A DNA stretch of 64,000 nucleotides, taken from Ardenticatenales bacterium (GTDB lineage Bacteria; Chloroflexota; Anaerolineae; Epilineales; Epilineaceae). Positions 49,259-56,753 of the stretch are shown here, one piece after another (position 1 is the stretch's first letter; every line of letters begins with the position of its first letter). A program made the position numbers and the translations under genes. The stretch spans positions 22,981-86,980 of the forward strand of contig JADYYS010000033.1 in the NCBI GenBank assembly GCA_020853525.1, read 5' to 3'. Under the pieces are notes generated by a model. That model was not told the DNA's origin, made no database searches, and saw nothing but the letters and a program-made list of their open reading frames with translations.

Positions 49259-49957
49259 CTACCGCACGACCTGCCCTTCCTTCAGCCGGGTGTACACGAC
49301 CAGCCGCTGTCCGTAGTTGGCCTGGCCGGCGTTCCACGCGCCGTCGCACGTGATGAGGTTCAACATGCGCCGCGCCGTGGCGCCGAACACCTTCTGCACC
49401 GGCGCGCGGTCGAAGGCGTAGCGTTCCTTGGCCTCCACGACGAAGATGAAGCGATCGCCGTTTTCATACGTCACCTCGACCTCGTCGCCGGGCACCAGCA
49501 TGCGCAGCTTGTAGAAGACGGCCGGGCCGTACGGATCGTCCAAGTGGCCGCTGATCACGCTCGTCTTGCCGGCCTGGCCGGGCAGCGCGCTCTCGTTGAA
49601 CCAGGCGACGTTGCGCGAGATCCGCGGCACGTCGACCTTGCCTTCCTTATCCCGCCCGCTCCGCTCGATCGACGCATCGACACCGATCGCCGGGATGCGC
49701 AGCCGGATCGGGACCCCGGCGGCCTGGAACGGGTCGGGGGTCGGCGTCTGGTAGGGCACGGTGGCGGTGGCCGTCGGCGGCGGGGTGAGCGTCTCCGAGG
49801 CGGCCGGCAGCGGGGTGTACGTCGGCTCGAGCTCGTCCCTGGCCCAGCCGGACATCGCCTCGGGCAGGACGTCGGCGCCGGCGCCGGCGCACGCGGCGCC
49901 GGAGAGAGGGGCGACGAGCGCGAACGCCAACAGGGCGAGGCGTGTGCAACGGTTCAT
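49259..49957 (-). CDS. Class F-type sortase, lipoprotein-like signal
   Basis: A 232-residue sortase. The signal sequence LALLAFALVAPLSGAAC looks like a lipobox. A Thr/Pro-rich stalk (residues 45-75) leads to the sortase barrel: IRLRIPAIGVDASIE, catalytic His in SVISGHLDDPYG, catalytic Cys in LNLITCDGAW, and Arg in YGQRLVVYTRL. Sortases cleave a C-terminal sorting motif and link proteins to the envelope. The nearby stalked propeller protein (50964-53789) is the obvious candidate client, although its tail lacks LPxTG. ATG 49957 has GGAGAA upstream. Tandem 19-bp repeats lie between this gene and the deacetylase. Confidence 0.9.
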   Translation of the reverse strand: MNRCTRLALLAFALVAPLSGAACAGAGADVLPEAMSGWARDELEPTYTPLPAASETLTPPPTATATVPYQTPTPDPFQAAGVPIRLRIPAIGVDASIERSGRDKEGKVDVPRISRNVAWFNESALPGQAGKTSVISGHLDDPYGPAVFYKLRMLVPGDEVEVTYENGDRFIFVVEAKERYAFDRAPVQKVFGATARRMLNLITCDGAWNAGQANYGQRLVVYTRLKEGQVVR

Positions 49958-49995
49958 CGCATGTTCTCCGCGTCCAGCCCGCCGCGCTGCGCTCC

Positions 49996-50033
49996 GGCGC
50001 GCGAAGCGTCGTGCGGCGCGCGAAGTGTCGTGC
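49996..50033. repeat. 19-bp tandem direct repeat (two copies)
   Basis: GGCGCGCGAAGCGTCGTGC (49996-50014) and GGCGCGCGAAGTGTCGTGC (50015-50033) lie head to tail in the 82-nt gap upstream of the sortase gene. This could be a regulator site for the sortase; nothing in the window identifies the binder. Confidence 0.75.
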
Positions 50034-50039
50034 GGCGGA

Positions 50040-50747
50040 TCATGCCGGCAGCACGATCCGCTTGAAGCCCTCGGCCAGCGCCAGCCCGCCGGCCGCGCCG
50101 ATCGTGGCCGCGCGCTCGCGAACGCGCTGCGCCAACGCGTCGGGATCGCCGAACTGCGAACGGTGGGCGTGAAGCGCCGTGATCTTGCGGTCGATCACGG
50201 CGCTGATGTCCACGATATGGTCCGGATTGGGGTTGATCGTCAGCCAGACCTCGCGCACTTTGTGAACCTCGAGCCCCTCCGCCAGGAGGTGCGGCGCGTT
50301 CAGGAAGTCGCGCGCCGTCGGGAACACGGCCTCGAGCGTCGCCTGGCCGACGGCGCGGTGGTCGGGGTGGTTGACGTAGGTGTCCGTATAGTACGTCGAC
50401 GGGTCGTGCGTGATGACGATGTCGGGCTGGTGGCGCCGGATCTCGCGGGTGATCGCATGGCGCAGCGCCAGATCGGCCACGACCTCGCCGTCCGGCAGGC
50501 CGAGAAACACGATGTCCTCCACGCCCAGCACCCGCGCCGCCGCCCGCTGCTCATCGACGCGGAGCGCGGCGAGCGCCGGGCCGGTGAGCGACCGATCGCC
50601 CGTGCCCTTCGAGCCGTCCGTGACGATGACGTACGTCACCACGGCGCCGCCGTCCGTCAGCGTGGCGATCGTGCCGGCGGCCGGGAACTCGGGATCGTCC
50701 GGGTGGGCGACGACGACGAGGACGCGTTCGATGGGCGGTGGGATCAT
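50040..50747 (-). CDS. PIG-L family (LmbE-like) deacetylase
   Basis: A 235-residue zinc-dependent N-deacetylase. The metal motif AHPDDPEF near the N-terminus (residues 14-21) and the later NHPDHRAVG are the family's two signatures, with HDPSTYY between them. Family members remove acetyl groups from GlcNAc-type sugars (mycothiol and bacillithiol precursors, GPI, antibiotics). The substrate is unknown. A TAGAAT -10 box ends 6 nt before ATG 50747, so it is probably a leaderless transcript. It points the same way as the sortase gene and is divergent from the propeller gene across a 216-nt gap. Confidence 0.9.
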   Translation of the reverse strand: MIPPPIERVLVVVAHPDDPEFPAAGTIATLTDGGAVVTYVIVTDGSKGTGDRSLTGPALAALRVDEQRAAARVLGVEDIVFLGLPDGEVVADLALRHAITREIRRHQPDIVITHDPSTYYTDTYVNHPDHRAVGQATLEAVFPTARDFLNAPHLLAEGLEVHKVREVWLTINPNPDHIVDISAVIDRKITALHAHRSQFGDPDALAQRVRERAATIGAAGGLALAEGFKRIVLPA

Positions 50748-50753
50748 GCCCCC

Positions 50754-50759
50754 ATTCTA
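50754..50759 (-). promoter_or_regulatory. -10 element TAGAAT of a leaderless promoter
   Basis: On the minus strand CCGTAGAAT is followed by GGGGGC and ATG 50747. The 6-nt spacing is the same as at 2298 and 32545. Confidence 0.6.
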
Positions 50760-50875
50760 CGGGCGGAACCGGTTGTCGCCAATGCGGCGCACGGGCGATC
50801 GATGTGCGCACCCAGGGCGGACGAGGGCATCGCGCAGCCGCACGCCGCCGTATCGCCCCGCCCATGTCGACGTCG

Positions 50876-50881
50876 TATACT
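50876..50881 (+). promoter_or_regulatory. -10 element TATACT upstream of the propeller gene
   Basis: GTCGTATACTGCG, 82 nt before ATG 50964, implies a leader of about 75 nt. The same core occurs at 28183 and, on the other strand, at 49209. Confidence 0.5.
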
Positions 50882-50963
50882 GCGTGTCGGCCGTCCGCGG
50901 CCACGACCCTTGCGCTGCCCCGCCCGCCGATTCCCTGCCCAGTCGCTCGAGGATGATGACGGT

Positions 50964-53789
50964 ATGATGATGTCCGCGCCCCGCGCCCCGCGTTCCCGCT
51001 CGATCGCGCTCGCGGCGGCCCTCTGCGTGACGACGGCGCTTGCCGCCGCGCCCGCCGGACCGTCGGCGCAGGCGCAAGGCGTGGCCAAGCCGCTGCCGGC
51101 CGGCGCATGGACGTCGTTCGCGCACGGCAACGACATCCTGGCGCTCGCGTGGGACGGCACCGTCCTGTGGTCCGGCACGCGCGCGGGCGGCTTGGTCCGT
51201 TGGCAGGACGGCCAGGGCGTGCAGTTCCTCCGCCCGCAGGATCCGCTCGGCGGCAACACGGTGCGCGACATCGCCGCAGGCGCGGACGGTCGCGTATGGA
51301 TCGCCAACGAGGGTGGTCTGACGGTGCTCTTCGACAACGAGACCGCCGCGAAGTCGGACGACAGCTGGTACACCTACACCATGGCGAATACCGCCGGCGG
51401 CCTGCCGTCGGACGACGTCCGGGCGGTCGCCGTCGATGGGACGACGATCTGGGTGGGCACGATGCAGCGCTGGGACCGCGTGAAGGGCACGCACACCGGC
51501 GGCGGCCTGGCGCGGCTGGAGACGAAGGGCACGCCGGATGCGTCCGACGATGCATGGGCGCAGGTCTATACGTTCGACAACACGTACGTCAAGTCGCCCA
51601 CCGGCGACGACAAGCTGGGCCTCGTTTCGGACAACATCGAGGATGTCGTCGTCACCCCGCAAGGCAACGTCTGGGTCGCCACGTCGCCGCACTGGCGGCT
51701 GGAGCAGGAGCGGGTGGGCGAGCAGGCGCCGGTCCAGCGCTGGACGCGGATGCACGGCGGCTTGAGCTACCTGGCGACGAACGCGACGTGGGACACCACC
51801 GACGACGTCTGGACTTCGAACAGCTGCGAGAGCAAAGAGGTCACGGTGACGTGCTCCGTCCAGTCGCTCGGCATCGACCCGCAGGGCTACGTGTGGGCCG
51901 GTATCGGCGGGCGGGGCGTCCTGTGGTTCCGCGGCGACCAGGCGACGATCCCCGACGAGCTCAGCCGCCGCTTCTCGGTGCAGGGCGAGTCCGGCTACCC
52001 GCTGCGCTTCGTCGACGACATCGCGTTCGGGCCGGCGAGCGACCCGGCGCTCGTGAACACGGTCTGGATGGCGTCGCGGGACGGCGGGCTCGTCGTCCTC
52101 AACCACAAGTTCACGCTGGCCAACCGCAACGACGACGTCTGGAACCTTGGCCGCGACGTGCCGTTCACGTCCGCCGACGGCTTGGCGCGCGACCGCGTGC
52201 AGGCCGTCGCGCTCGGCGGCGGGCGGGCGTGGGTCGGCACGGGGCCGTACATCGGCGGCGCCGGCGGCATCAGCCCGTTGGACACCGTCAACCTCACGTT
52301 CAGCGCACCGCTCGTCACCGCGCAGTCGCCGGCGACGAACTTCATCACCGCCCTGGCGCTCGGCGCGCCCGGCTCGCGCTGGGCGGGGCACGTCTGGATC
52401 GGCACCGGTAGCCGCATCCAGCGGCGTTTCGGGGCGGGGGTGATCGACCTCGACACGAAGGGCACGCTCACCCGAGCGGACGATGTCTGGACGCCGTACA
52501 CGACCGTCGGCACGGATTCCGACAAGGCGCCGCCTTGGACCGGCCTCGTCGGCGACAACGTGCTTTCGATCGCCGGCGACGGCGATCGGATGTGGTTCGG
52601 GAGCGCCGAGTCGACGTGGGACGGCAAGAACAAGAGGTATCAGGACGGCGGGCTGGCCGTGTTCGACGGCACGAGCTGGACGGCGCGAACGCCGTTCAAC
52701 ACCGGCACCCCGGCCGGCCTGCGCGACGCCAGCGTGAGCTCCTTGGCGCGCGGCTGCTCGGGCGACATCTGGGTCGGCACCGGCAACCCGTGGGACGCAT
52801 ACGGCGAGGGGATCGACGTCCTCACGCCGGGCAACTCGGTCCACGTCGTGGCCCAGGACACGTGGGTGGCCCACAACTACATCAGCAAGGCCGTCGACGG
52901 GCTGCCGTCCAAGAACATCACGGCGATCAGCGTGAACTGCGCCGCCAGGAAGGTCGGTGTCGCGGCTTCCCATCACGTCCGCCAGCCGGACGGCGGCTCG
53001 CCCGGCGGCTCGCTCGTCGGCGGCGGCATCGCGCTGTTCGACCTTGACACGAGCACCTGGAAGCGCTGGGACTCCCGCACCGGCTTCATCAGCTTCAGCA
53101 ACGGCGATCTGCTGGCCGAAGCGAGCTCCGTGGCCGTCAGCGACAGCGGCGTGCTCCACGGCGGAACGTACGGCACCGACAAGACGAGCACCGAGCTCCT
53201 GGTCAACGAAAAGCCGTTCTGGCCGGCCGTCCTGAACACGTTCGTCGACCCGACGTGGTCAAAGCGCATCTTCACGCACTCCGGCACGGTCAGCACGTTG
53301 GCCCACGATCCCGACGGCCGCCTCTGGGCCGGCACGTCGCGCGGCGGCATGGCGCGCGAGAGCGCAAGCCCCGAGAACTGGCGCGAAGGCCCCGACCCCG
53401 GCGGCCTGCAGGTCTTCGACGGCGCCGCGTGGCACACCCTGGCCGTGACGGACACCGGCCTCGTGGCCAACGACATCAGCGCCGTTGCGATCGGTGCGGA
53501 CGGCACGGTGTGGGTCGGCACCGAAGGCTGGGGCCTCGCCCGCTTCTCCCCGGGCGCCGCCCTGCCCACCCCGACGCCGACGGTCCCGGTCACGCCCGGC
53601 ACGGTCTTCCCGACCGCCACCCCGTCCCCGACGATCGAGGCGACACCCACGCAGGTCGTCACCCCCGGCGGCACCTCGCCCACCCCGACGCGCGGCACCC
53701 CGACGGCCACCCGCACGCGGACGCCTGGCACGCCCGGTGGGGCGACGCCGACGACCATCTACCTGCCGCGGGTGGTCAAGAGGCGGTAA
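50964..53789 (+). CDS. Secreted beta-propeller protein with Pro/Thr stalk and YLP tail
   Basis: A 941-residue exported protein. A signal peptide (RSIALAAALCVTTALAAAPAGPSAQA) is followed by propeller blades of the two-component-sensor ligand-binding type: GNTVRDIAAGADGRVWIANEGGLTVL, DDVRAVAVDGTTIWVGT, NDISAVAIGADGTVWVGTEGWGLARF. Dockable repeats run to about residue 870. The last 70 residues are a Pro/Thr stalk (TPTPTVPVTPGTVFPTATP) ending TIYLPRVVKRR. In Chloroflexota such surface proteins often end in a YLPLV-type motif, which is the main clue to taxonomy. Three consecutive ATGs (50964, 50967, 50970) can start it. There is no kinase part, so it is a surface protein, possibly a client of the nearby sortase. 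Confidence 0.82.
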   Translation: MMMSAPRAPRSRSIALAAALCVTTALAAAPAGPSAQAQGVAKPLPAGAWTSFAHGNDILALAWDGTVLWSGTRAGGLVRWQDGQGVQFLRPQDPLGGNTVRDIAAGADGRVWIANEGGLTVLFDNETAAKSDDSWYTYTMANTAGGLPSDDVRAVAVDGTTIWVGTMQRWDRVKGTHTGGGLARLETKGTPDASDDAWAQVYTFDNTYVKSPTGDDKLGLVSDNIEDVVVTPQGNVWVATSPHWRLEQERVGEQAPVQRWTRMHGGLSYLATNATWDTTDDVWTSNSCESKEVTVTCSVQSLGIDPQGYVWAGIGGRGVLWFRGDQATIPDELSRRFSVQGESGYPLRFVDDIAFGPASDPALVNTVWMASRDGGLVVLNHKFTLANRNDDVWNLGRDVPFTSADGLARDRVQAVALGGGRAWVGTGPYIGGAGGISPLDTVNLTFSAPLVTAQSPATNFITALALGAPGSRWAGHVWIGTGSRIQRRFGAGVIDLDTKGTLTRADDVWTPYTTVGTDSDKAPPWTGLVGDNVLSIAGDGDRMWFGSAESTWDGKNKRYQDGGLAVFDGTSWTARTPFNTGTPAGLRDASVSSLARGCSGDIWVGTGNPWDAYGEGIDVLTPGNSVHVVAQDTWVAHNYISKAVDGLPSKNITAISVNCAARKVGVAASHHVRQPDGGSPGGSLVGGGIALFDLDTSTWKRWDSRTGFISFSNGDLLAEASSVAVSDSGVLHGGTYGTDKTSTELLVNEKPFWPAVLNTFVDPTWSKRIFTHSGTVSTLAHDPDGRLWAGTSRGGMARESASPENWREGPDPGGLQVFDGAAWHTLAVTDTGLVANDISAVAIGADGTVWVGTEGWGLARFSPGAALPTPTPTVPVTPGTVFPTATPSPTIEATPTQVVTPGGTSPTPTRGTPTATRTRTPGTPGGATPTTIYLPRVVKRR

Positions 53790-53796
53790 CGCGGTC

Positions 53797-53911
53797 GCCG
53801 CACATCACGACACCGCCCCAGGCCTGCGGGCGACGCATGCGTCGCCCCTACGCGGTCGATCTTCGCGATGGGCGGTGATCATGCGTCTGGGGCGGTGTCG
53901 CGACGTGCGGC
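53797..53911. repeat. Nested palindromic element after the propeller gene
   Basis: The outer arms are GCCGCAC + 4 nt + CGACACCGCCCCA (53797-53820) and the complementary TGGGGCGGTGTCG + 4 nt + GTGCGGC (53888-53911). Inside is a perfect 20-nt palindrome GGGCGACGCATGCGTCGCCC (53828-53847), followed by CTACG. It starts 7 nt after the stop codon and could act as terminator or mRNA 3' stabiliser. Its form, a palindrome within a palindrome, suggests a MITE/REPIN-like element. Confidence 0.8.
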
Positions 53912-53986
53912 GGGGGGGTGGCCGTGCGGCGGCGCGTTGACCCCTTTGTGGCCCCTTGCCCCCTCCCCGGCGACGCTCCGGACCGG

Positions 53987-54112
53987 TACGCTGTGCGCAC
54001 CGTGATCGAGACCGATCGCCGCATCGCCGCCCCGTCATTGCACATCGCACACATGCTTCCCTCCTGACGGGCGATCGGTCTCGGTCCGGGCTCACACAGC
54101 ACCGGACGGAGG
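53987..54112 (+). promoter_or_regulatory. Promoter and structured leader of the biosynthetic operon (possible leader peptide)
   Basis: CGGTACGCT (TACGCT 53987-53992) is a -10 candidate. The leader then contains GAGACCGATCGCC (54008-54020), complementary to GGCGATCGGTCTC (54070-54082), and TCCGG (54085-54089), complementary to CCGGA (54102-54106), just before the GGAGG ribosome site at 54108-54112. A GTG-started 21-codon frame (54002-54067) overlaps the first stem. The arrangement would suit attenuation or a riboswitch-like control of the operon. No known riboswitch class was recognised. Confidence 0.4.
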
Positions 54113-54117
54113 TCAAC

Positions 54118-54987
54118 ATGTCCACGATCAGCCCCAGCCGCACGCATCCGCGCAGCCACAGTCCAAGCCGCGGCCCCGGCCACCCGCCCATCCGCGGCCA
54201 TGCCGATCCTCCCATCCACGGCCATGCCGATGTCGACTGGCGTTCGTACGCCGCGGTGTACGACGTCATGGCGGAGGCGAACCCGGCGTACCGGGCGCTG
54301 GTCGACGACTACCGCCGGTTCGTCGGCGGGCTGCGCCTGCGCCCCGGCGACGTCCTCGTCGATGTCGGCGCCGGCACCGGCAACTACACGTTGGCCGCGG
54401 CGGAAGCATGGCCGCAGTGCCACGTCCTGCACGTCGATGCGGACGACGGGATGAACCACCGGGCGCGGGCCAAGCGCGCCACCACCGGGCTCGGCAACCT
54501 CGAAATCCGGACGGCAGGCATCGATGCGTTCGATCTGCCCGACGAGAGCGCTGCGCTCGTGACGGTGGTCCACTCGCTCTACACGTTCCCGGACCCATAC
54601 GCCGCCATCGCCAAGATGTTCCGCTGGCTGCGCCCCGGCGGCGCCCTCTTCGCCTGCGATCCGGGCGCGCCGCTCGATGTCGGCGAGTGGTCCCGCTACG
54701 TCTTCCGACACATGTGCGCCGATCGCGGCTTCGCCCGCGCCGCGCTGCAGTTGTGGCGTGCCCGCGAGGTCATCCGCCAGAGCCGGCGGATCGGCCGGGC
54801 CGTGGATGCCGGCACGTACTGGCGCCACGACGCGAGCACGTTTCGGACGGCGTTCGAGCATGCCGGATTCGAGGTCGCCGAGACCCGGTCGGTATACCGC
54901 GGCGTGAGCGACCTCGTGATCGCCCAGAAGCCGGTGGCCGTCGCGCGCGAGTCGCGCCGGGACGAGACGTTCGAGGCCGCGGTCTGA
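54118..54987 (+). CDS. SAM-dependent methyltransferase
   Basis: A 289-residue class I methyltransferase. Motif I is VLVDVGAGTGNYTLAAAEA, then VLHVDADDGMNHRA, IDAFDLPDESAALVTVVHSLYTFPDPYAAIAKMFRWLRPGGALFACDPG. The C-terminal half (VGEWSRYVFRHMCADRGFARAALQLWRAREVIRQSRRIG) probably forms the substrate lid. An N-terminal tail of 40 residues is His/Pro-rich and contains a duplicated 24-bp unit (54187-54234). ATG 54118 has GGAGG at ideal spacing. It is the first gene of a four-gene operon with acyltransferase, KAS III-like and ThiF-tryptophanase genes, so it likely methylates the small molecule made there. Confidence 0.87.
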   Translation: MSTISPSRTHPRSHSPSRGPGHPPIRGHADPPIHGHADVDWRSYAAVYDVMAEANPAYRALVDDYRRFVGGLRLRPGDVLVDVGAGTGNYTLAAAEAWPQCHVLHVDADDGMNHRARAKRATTGLGNLEIRTAGIDAFDLPDESAALVTVVHSLYTFPDPYAAIAKMFRWLRPGGALFACDPGAPLDVGEWSRYVFRHMCADRGFARAALQLWRAREVIRQSRRIGRAVDAGTYWRHDASTFRTAFEHAGFEVAETRSVYRGVSDLVIAQKPVAVARESRRDETFEAAV

Positions 54988-55043
54988 GGGACGCGGGGCC
55001 AGCCACGGTATGCACGGACAGCCACAGGATTTGGAGAACCGAC

Positions 55044-55667
55044 ATGAACATCCGACCGATTCTGAATGACGCCGAGCTCGACGACGTTCAACGCCTGACG
55101 CACGACCAGTACGTGGCCGAAGGCTATACGACGCCACAGCCGGACGGACGCCTGCGGTACTACGACGAGATCGAGGCGGCGCCCGAGAACATGGTGTTGG
55201 TGGCGATCGACGATGGCGCGATCGTCGGCACCGTGTCCGTAACGCTCGACGGACCCGCCGGCCTGCACGTCGACCACGACTTCGGCGCCGCGTGCGCCGC
55301 GGTCCGGGCCGAGGGGCCCACCGTGGGCGGCGTCTGGCGCATCGTGACCGAACCCGACCTGCGGACGAGCCGCACCGTAATCCTCGAGCTCATCCGCAGC
55401 TCGACGGATGTCCTCCGCCGCTTCGGCGTCAGCACGGCGCTGTGCGAGTTCGCGCCGCGGCACGAGCACGTCTATCGCAAGCTGCTCGGCTTTGCGACCG
55501 TCGCGCGGTGCGAGGGTCTGGGCGAGGTGCGCTCGCCGGCCGTGCTCATGCGGGCCTCCGTCGCCGAGGCCGCCCGGCGCCTGCCGCCCGGCGACAACGC
55601 GTCACTGGCCACGTTGGTGGCCGAACGGCAGCGGCTGCTGGACGTCCTGCGCCGCACGGCGGCGTAG
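55044..55667 (+). CDS. GNAT-fold acyltransferase, FeeM/acyl-homoserine-lactone-synthase-like
   Basis: A 207-residue protein resembling the GNAT-fold enzymes that move a fatty acyl group from acyl carrier protein to an amine (LuxI/FeeM type): DAELDDVQRLTHDQYVAEGYTTPQPDGRLRYYDEIEAAPENMVLVAIDDGAIVGTVSVTLDG, then a core strand GVWRIVTEPDLRTSRTVILELIRSSTDVLRRFGVSTALCEFAPRHEHVYRKLLGF. The arrangement (variable loop, then acidic strand, then Arg-rich helix) fits the FeeM-like group better than Rim-type acetyltransferases. ATG 55044 has GGAGA upstream. It sits 56 nt after the methyltransferase and 33 nt before the KAS III-like gene. The substrate is unknown. Confidence 0.72.
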   Translation: MNIRPILNDAELDDVQRLTHDQYVAEGYTTPQPDGRLRYYDEIEAAPENMVLVAIDDGAIVGTVSVTLDGPAGLHVDHDFGAACAAVRAEGPTVGGVWRIVTEPDLRTSRTVILELIRSSTDVLRRFGVSTALCEFAPRHEHVYRKLLGFATVARCEGLGEVRSPAVLMRASVAEAARRLPPGDNASLATLVAERQRLLDVLRRTAA

Positions 55668-55700
55668 CTTCGGCAGCCGAGCAGCCCTCGGGAGGCACGA

Positions 55701-56753
55701 TTGAACCCGCTTCGCCACCCCCACGTCATCGGCTGGGGCGCCAGCCTGCCGTCGCGCGTCGTGACCAACGACGACGTCTGCGCGGGCGTCGACTCGTCCG
55801 ACGCCTGGATCCGCACGCGCACCGGAATCGTCACCCGGCACGTCGCCGCGGCCGATGAGTCGACGGAGACGCTGGCCGTCGGTGCGGCGCGCGATGCCCT
55901 GGCCACCGCGGGGCTGGTGGCGACGGACATCGACCTCATCATCTGCGCCACGAACACGTTCGACGTCCTCGTCCCGAACCTGGCCTGCACCGTCCAGCGC
56001 CACCTCGGCGCCCGCGCCGCCACCGCGTTCGACGTGCAGAGCGCCTGTTCCGGCTTCGTGTTCGCCCTGTCCGTGGCCATGGCTTTCCTCCGCACCGGCC
56101 CGTTTCGCCGCGCGCTCGTCATCGGCGCCGAGACGATGTCGCGCGTTGTCGACTGGACGGACCGCAACACGTGCGTGCTGTTCGGCGACGGCGCCGGCGC
56201 GGTCGTCGTTGAGGGGCGGGACGCGCCGGGCGGGATCGTCGGCTTAACGCTCGGCAGCGACGGGGCGCAGGGCGATCTGATCGTCCTGCCGATCGGACTG
56301 CGGGACTCGGGCGCGATCGAGGGCCGGGCGCAGCGCACGCCGCACGTGGAGATGGCTGGCCACGAGGTTTTTCGCTTCGCGGTGCGCATCCTCGGCGACG
56401 TCGTGCGCACGCTGGCGCGTGATGCGGGCATCGGGCTGTCCGACATCGACCTCGTCATCCCGCACCAGGCGAACCTGCGGATCCTCGAAGCCGCGGCCAA
56501 GCGGATCGACCTGCCCCCGGGACGGATGTATGCCCGCGTCAAAGCGTACGGCAACACCTCGGCGGCCAGCGTCCCGCTGGCGCTGGCCGACGCCGTCCGC
56601 GCCGGCGCCGTACGCCGCGGCGACCGGATCGCCCTCGTCGCCTACGGCGGCGGTCTCAGCTGGGGTGGCTGCCTGATCGAGTGGACGGCGCCGACCGTGG
56701 CCGCACAACCCGCGACATCGTCTTCAACCCACTTTCAGGAGGGAACGACATGA
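55701..56753 (+). CDS. 3-oxoacyl-ACP synthase III (KAS III/FabH)-like enzyme
   Basis: A 350-residue thiolase-fold condensing enzyme with the complete catalytic triad: Cys116 in QSACSGF, His255 in IPHQANLRIL and Asn285 in YGNTSAAS. The N-terminus GWGASLPSRVVTNDDVCAGVDSSDAWIRTRTGIVTRHVAA is typical FabH. Such enzymes start fatty acid synthesis or, in natural-product clusters, condense or transfer acyl groups. As it stands among a FeeM-like acyltransferase and a ThiF-lyase fusion rather than fab genes, a role in specialised metabolism is likely. TTG 55701 has GGAGG at good spacing. The stop overlaps the next ATG by 4 nt. Confidence 0.92.
   Translation: MNPLRHPHVIGWGASLPSRVVTNDDVCAGVDSSDAWIRTRTGIVTRHVAAADESTETLAVGAARDALATAGLVATDIDLIICATNTFDVLVPNLACTVQRHLGARAATAFDVQSACSGFVFALSVAMAFLRTGPFRRALVIGAETMSRVVDWTDRNTCVLFGDGAGAVVVEGRDAPGGIVGLTLGSDGAQGDLIVLPIGLRDSGAIEGRAQRTPHVEMAGHEVFRFAVRILGDVVRTLARDAGIGLSDIDLVIPHQANLRILEAAAKRIDLPPGRMYARVKAYGNTSAASVPLALADAVRAGAVRRGDRIALVAYGGGLSWGGCLIEWTAPTVAAQPATSSSTHFQEGTT

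Noticed and set aside
50964..53789. Hybrid two-component sensor
   Set aside because: The blades resemble two-component propellers, but there is no membrane span or kinase after them. The protein ends in a Pro/Thr stalk.
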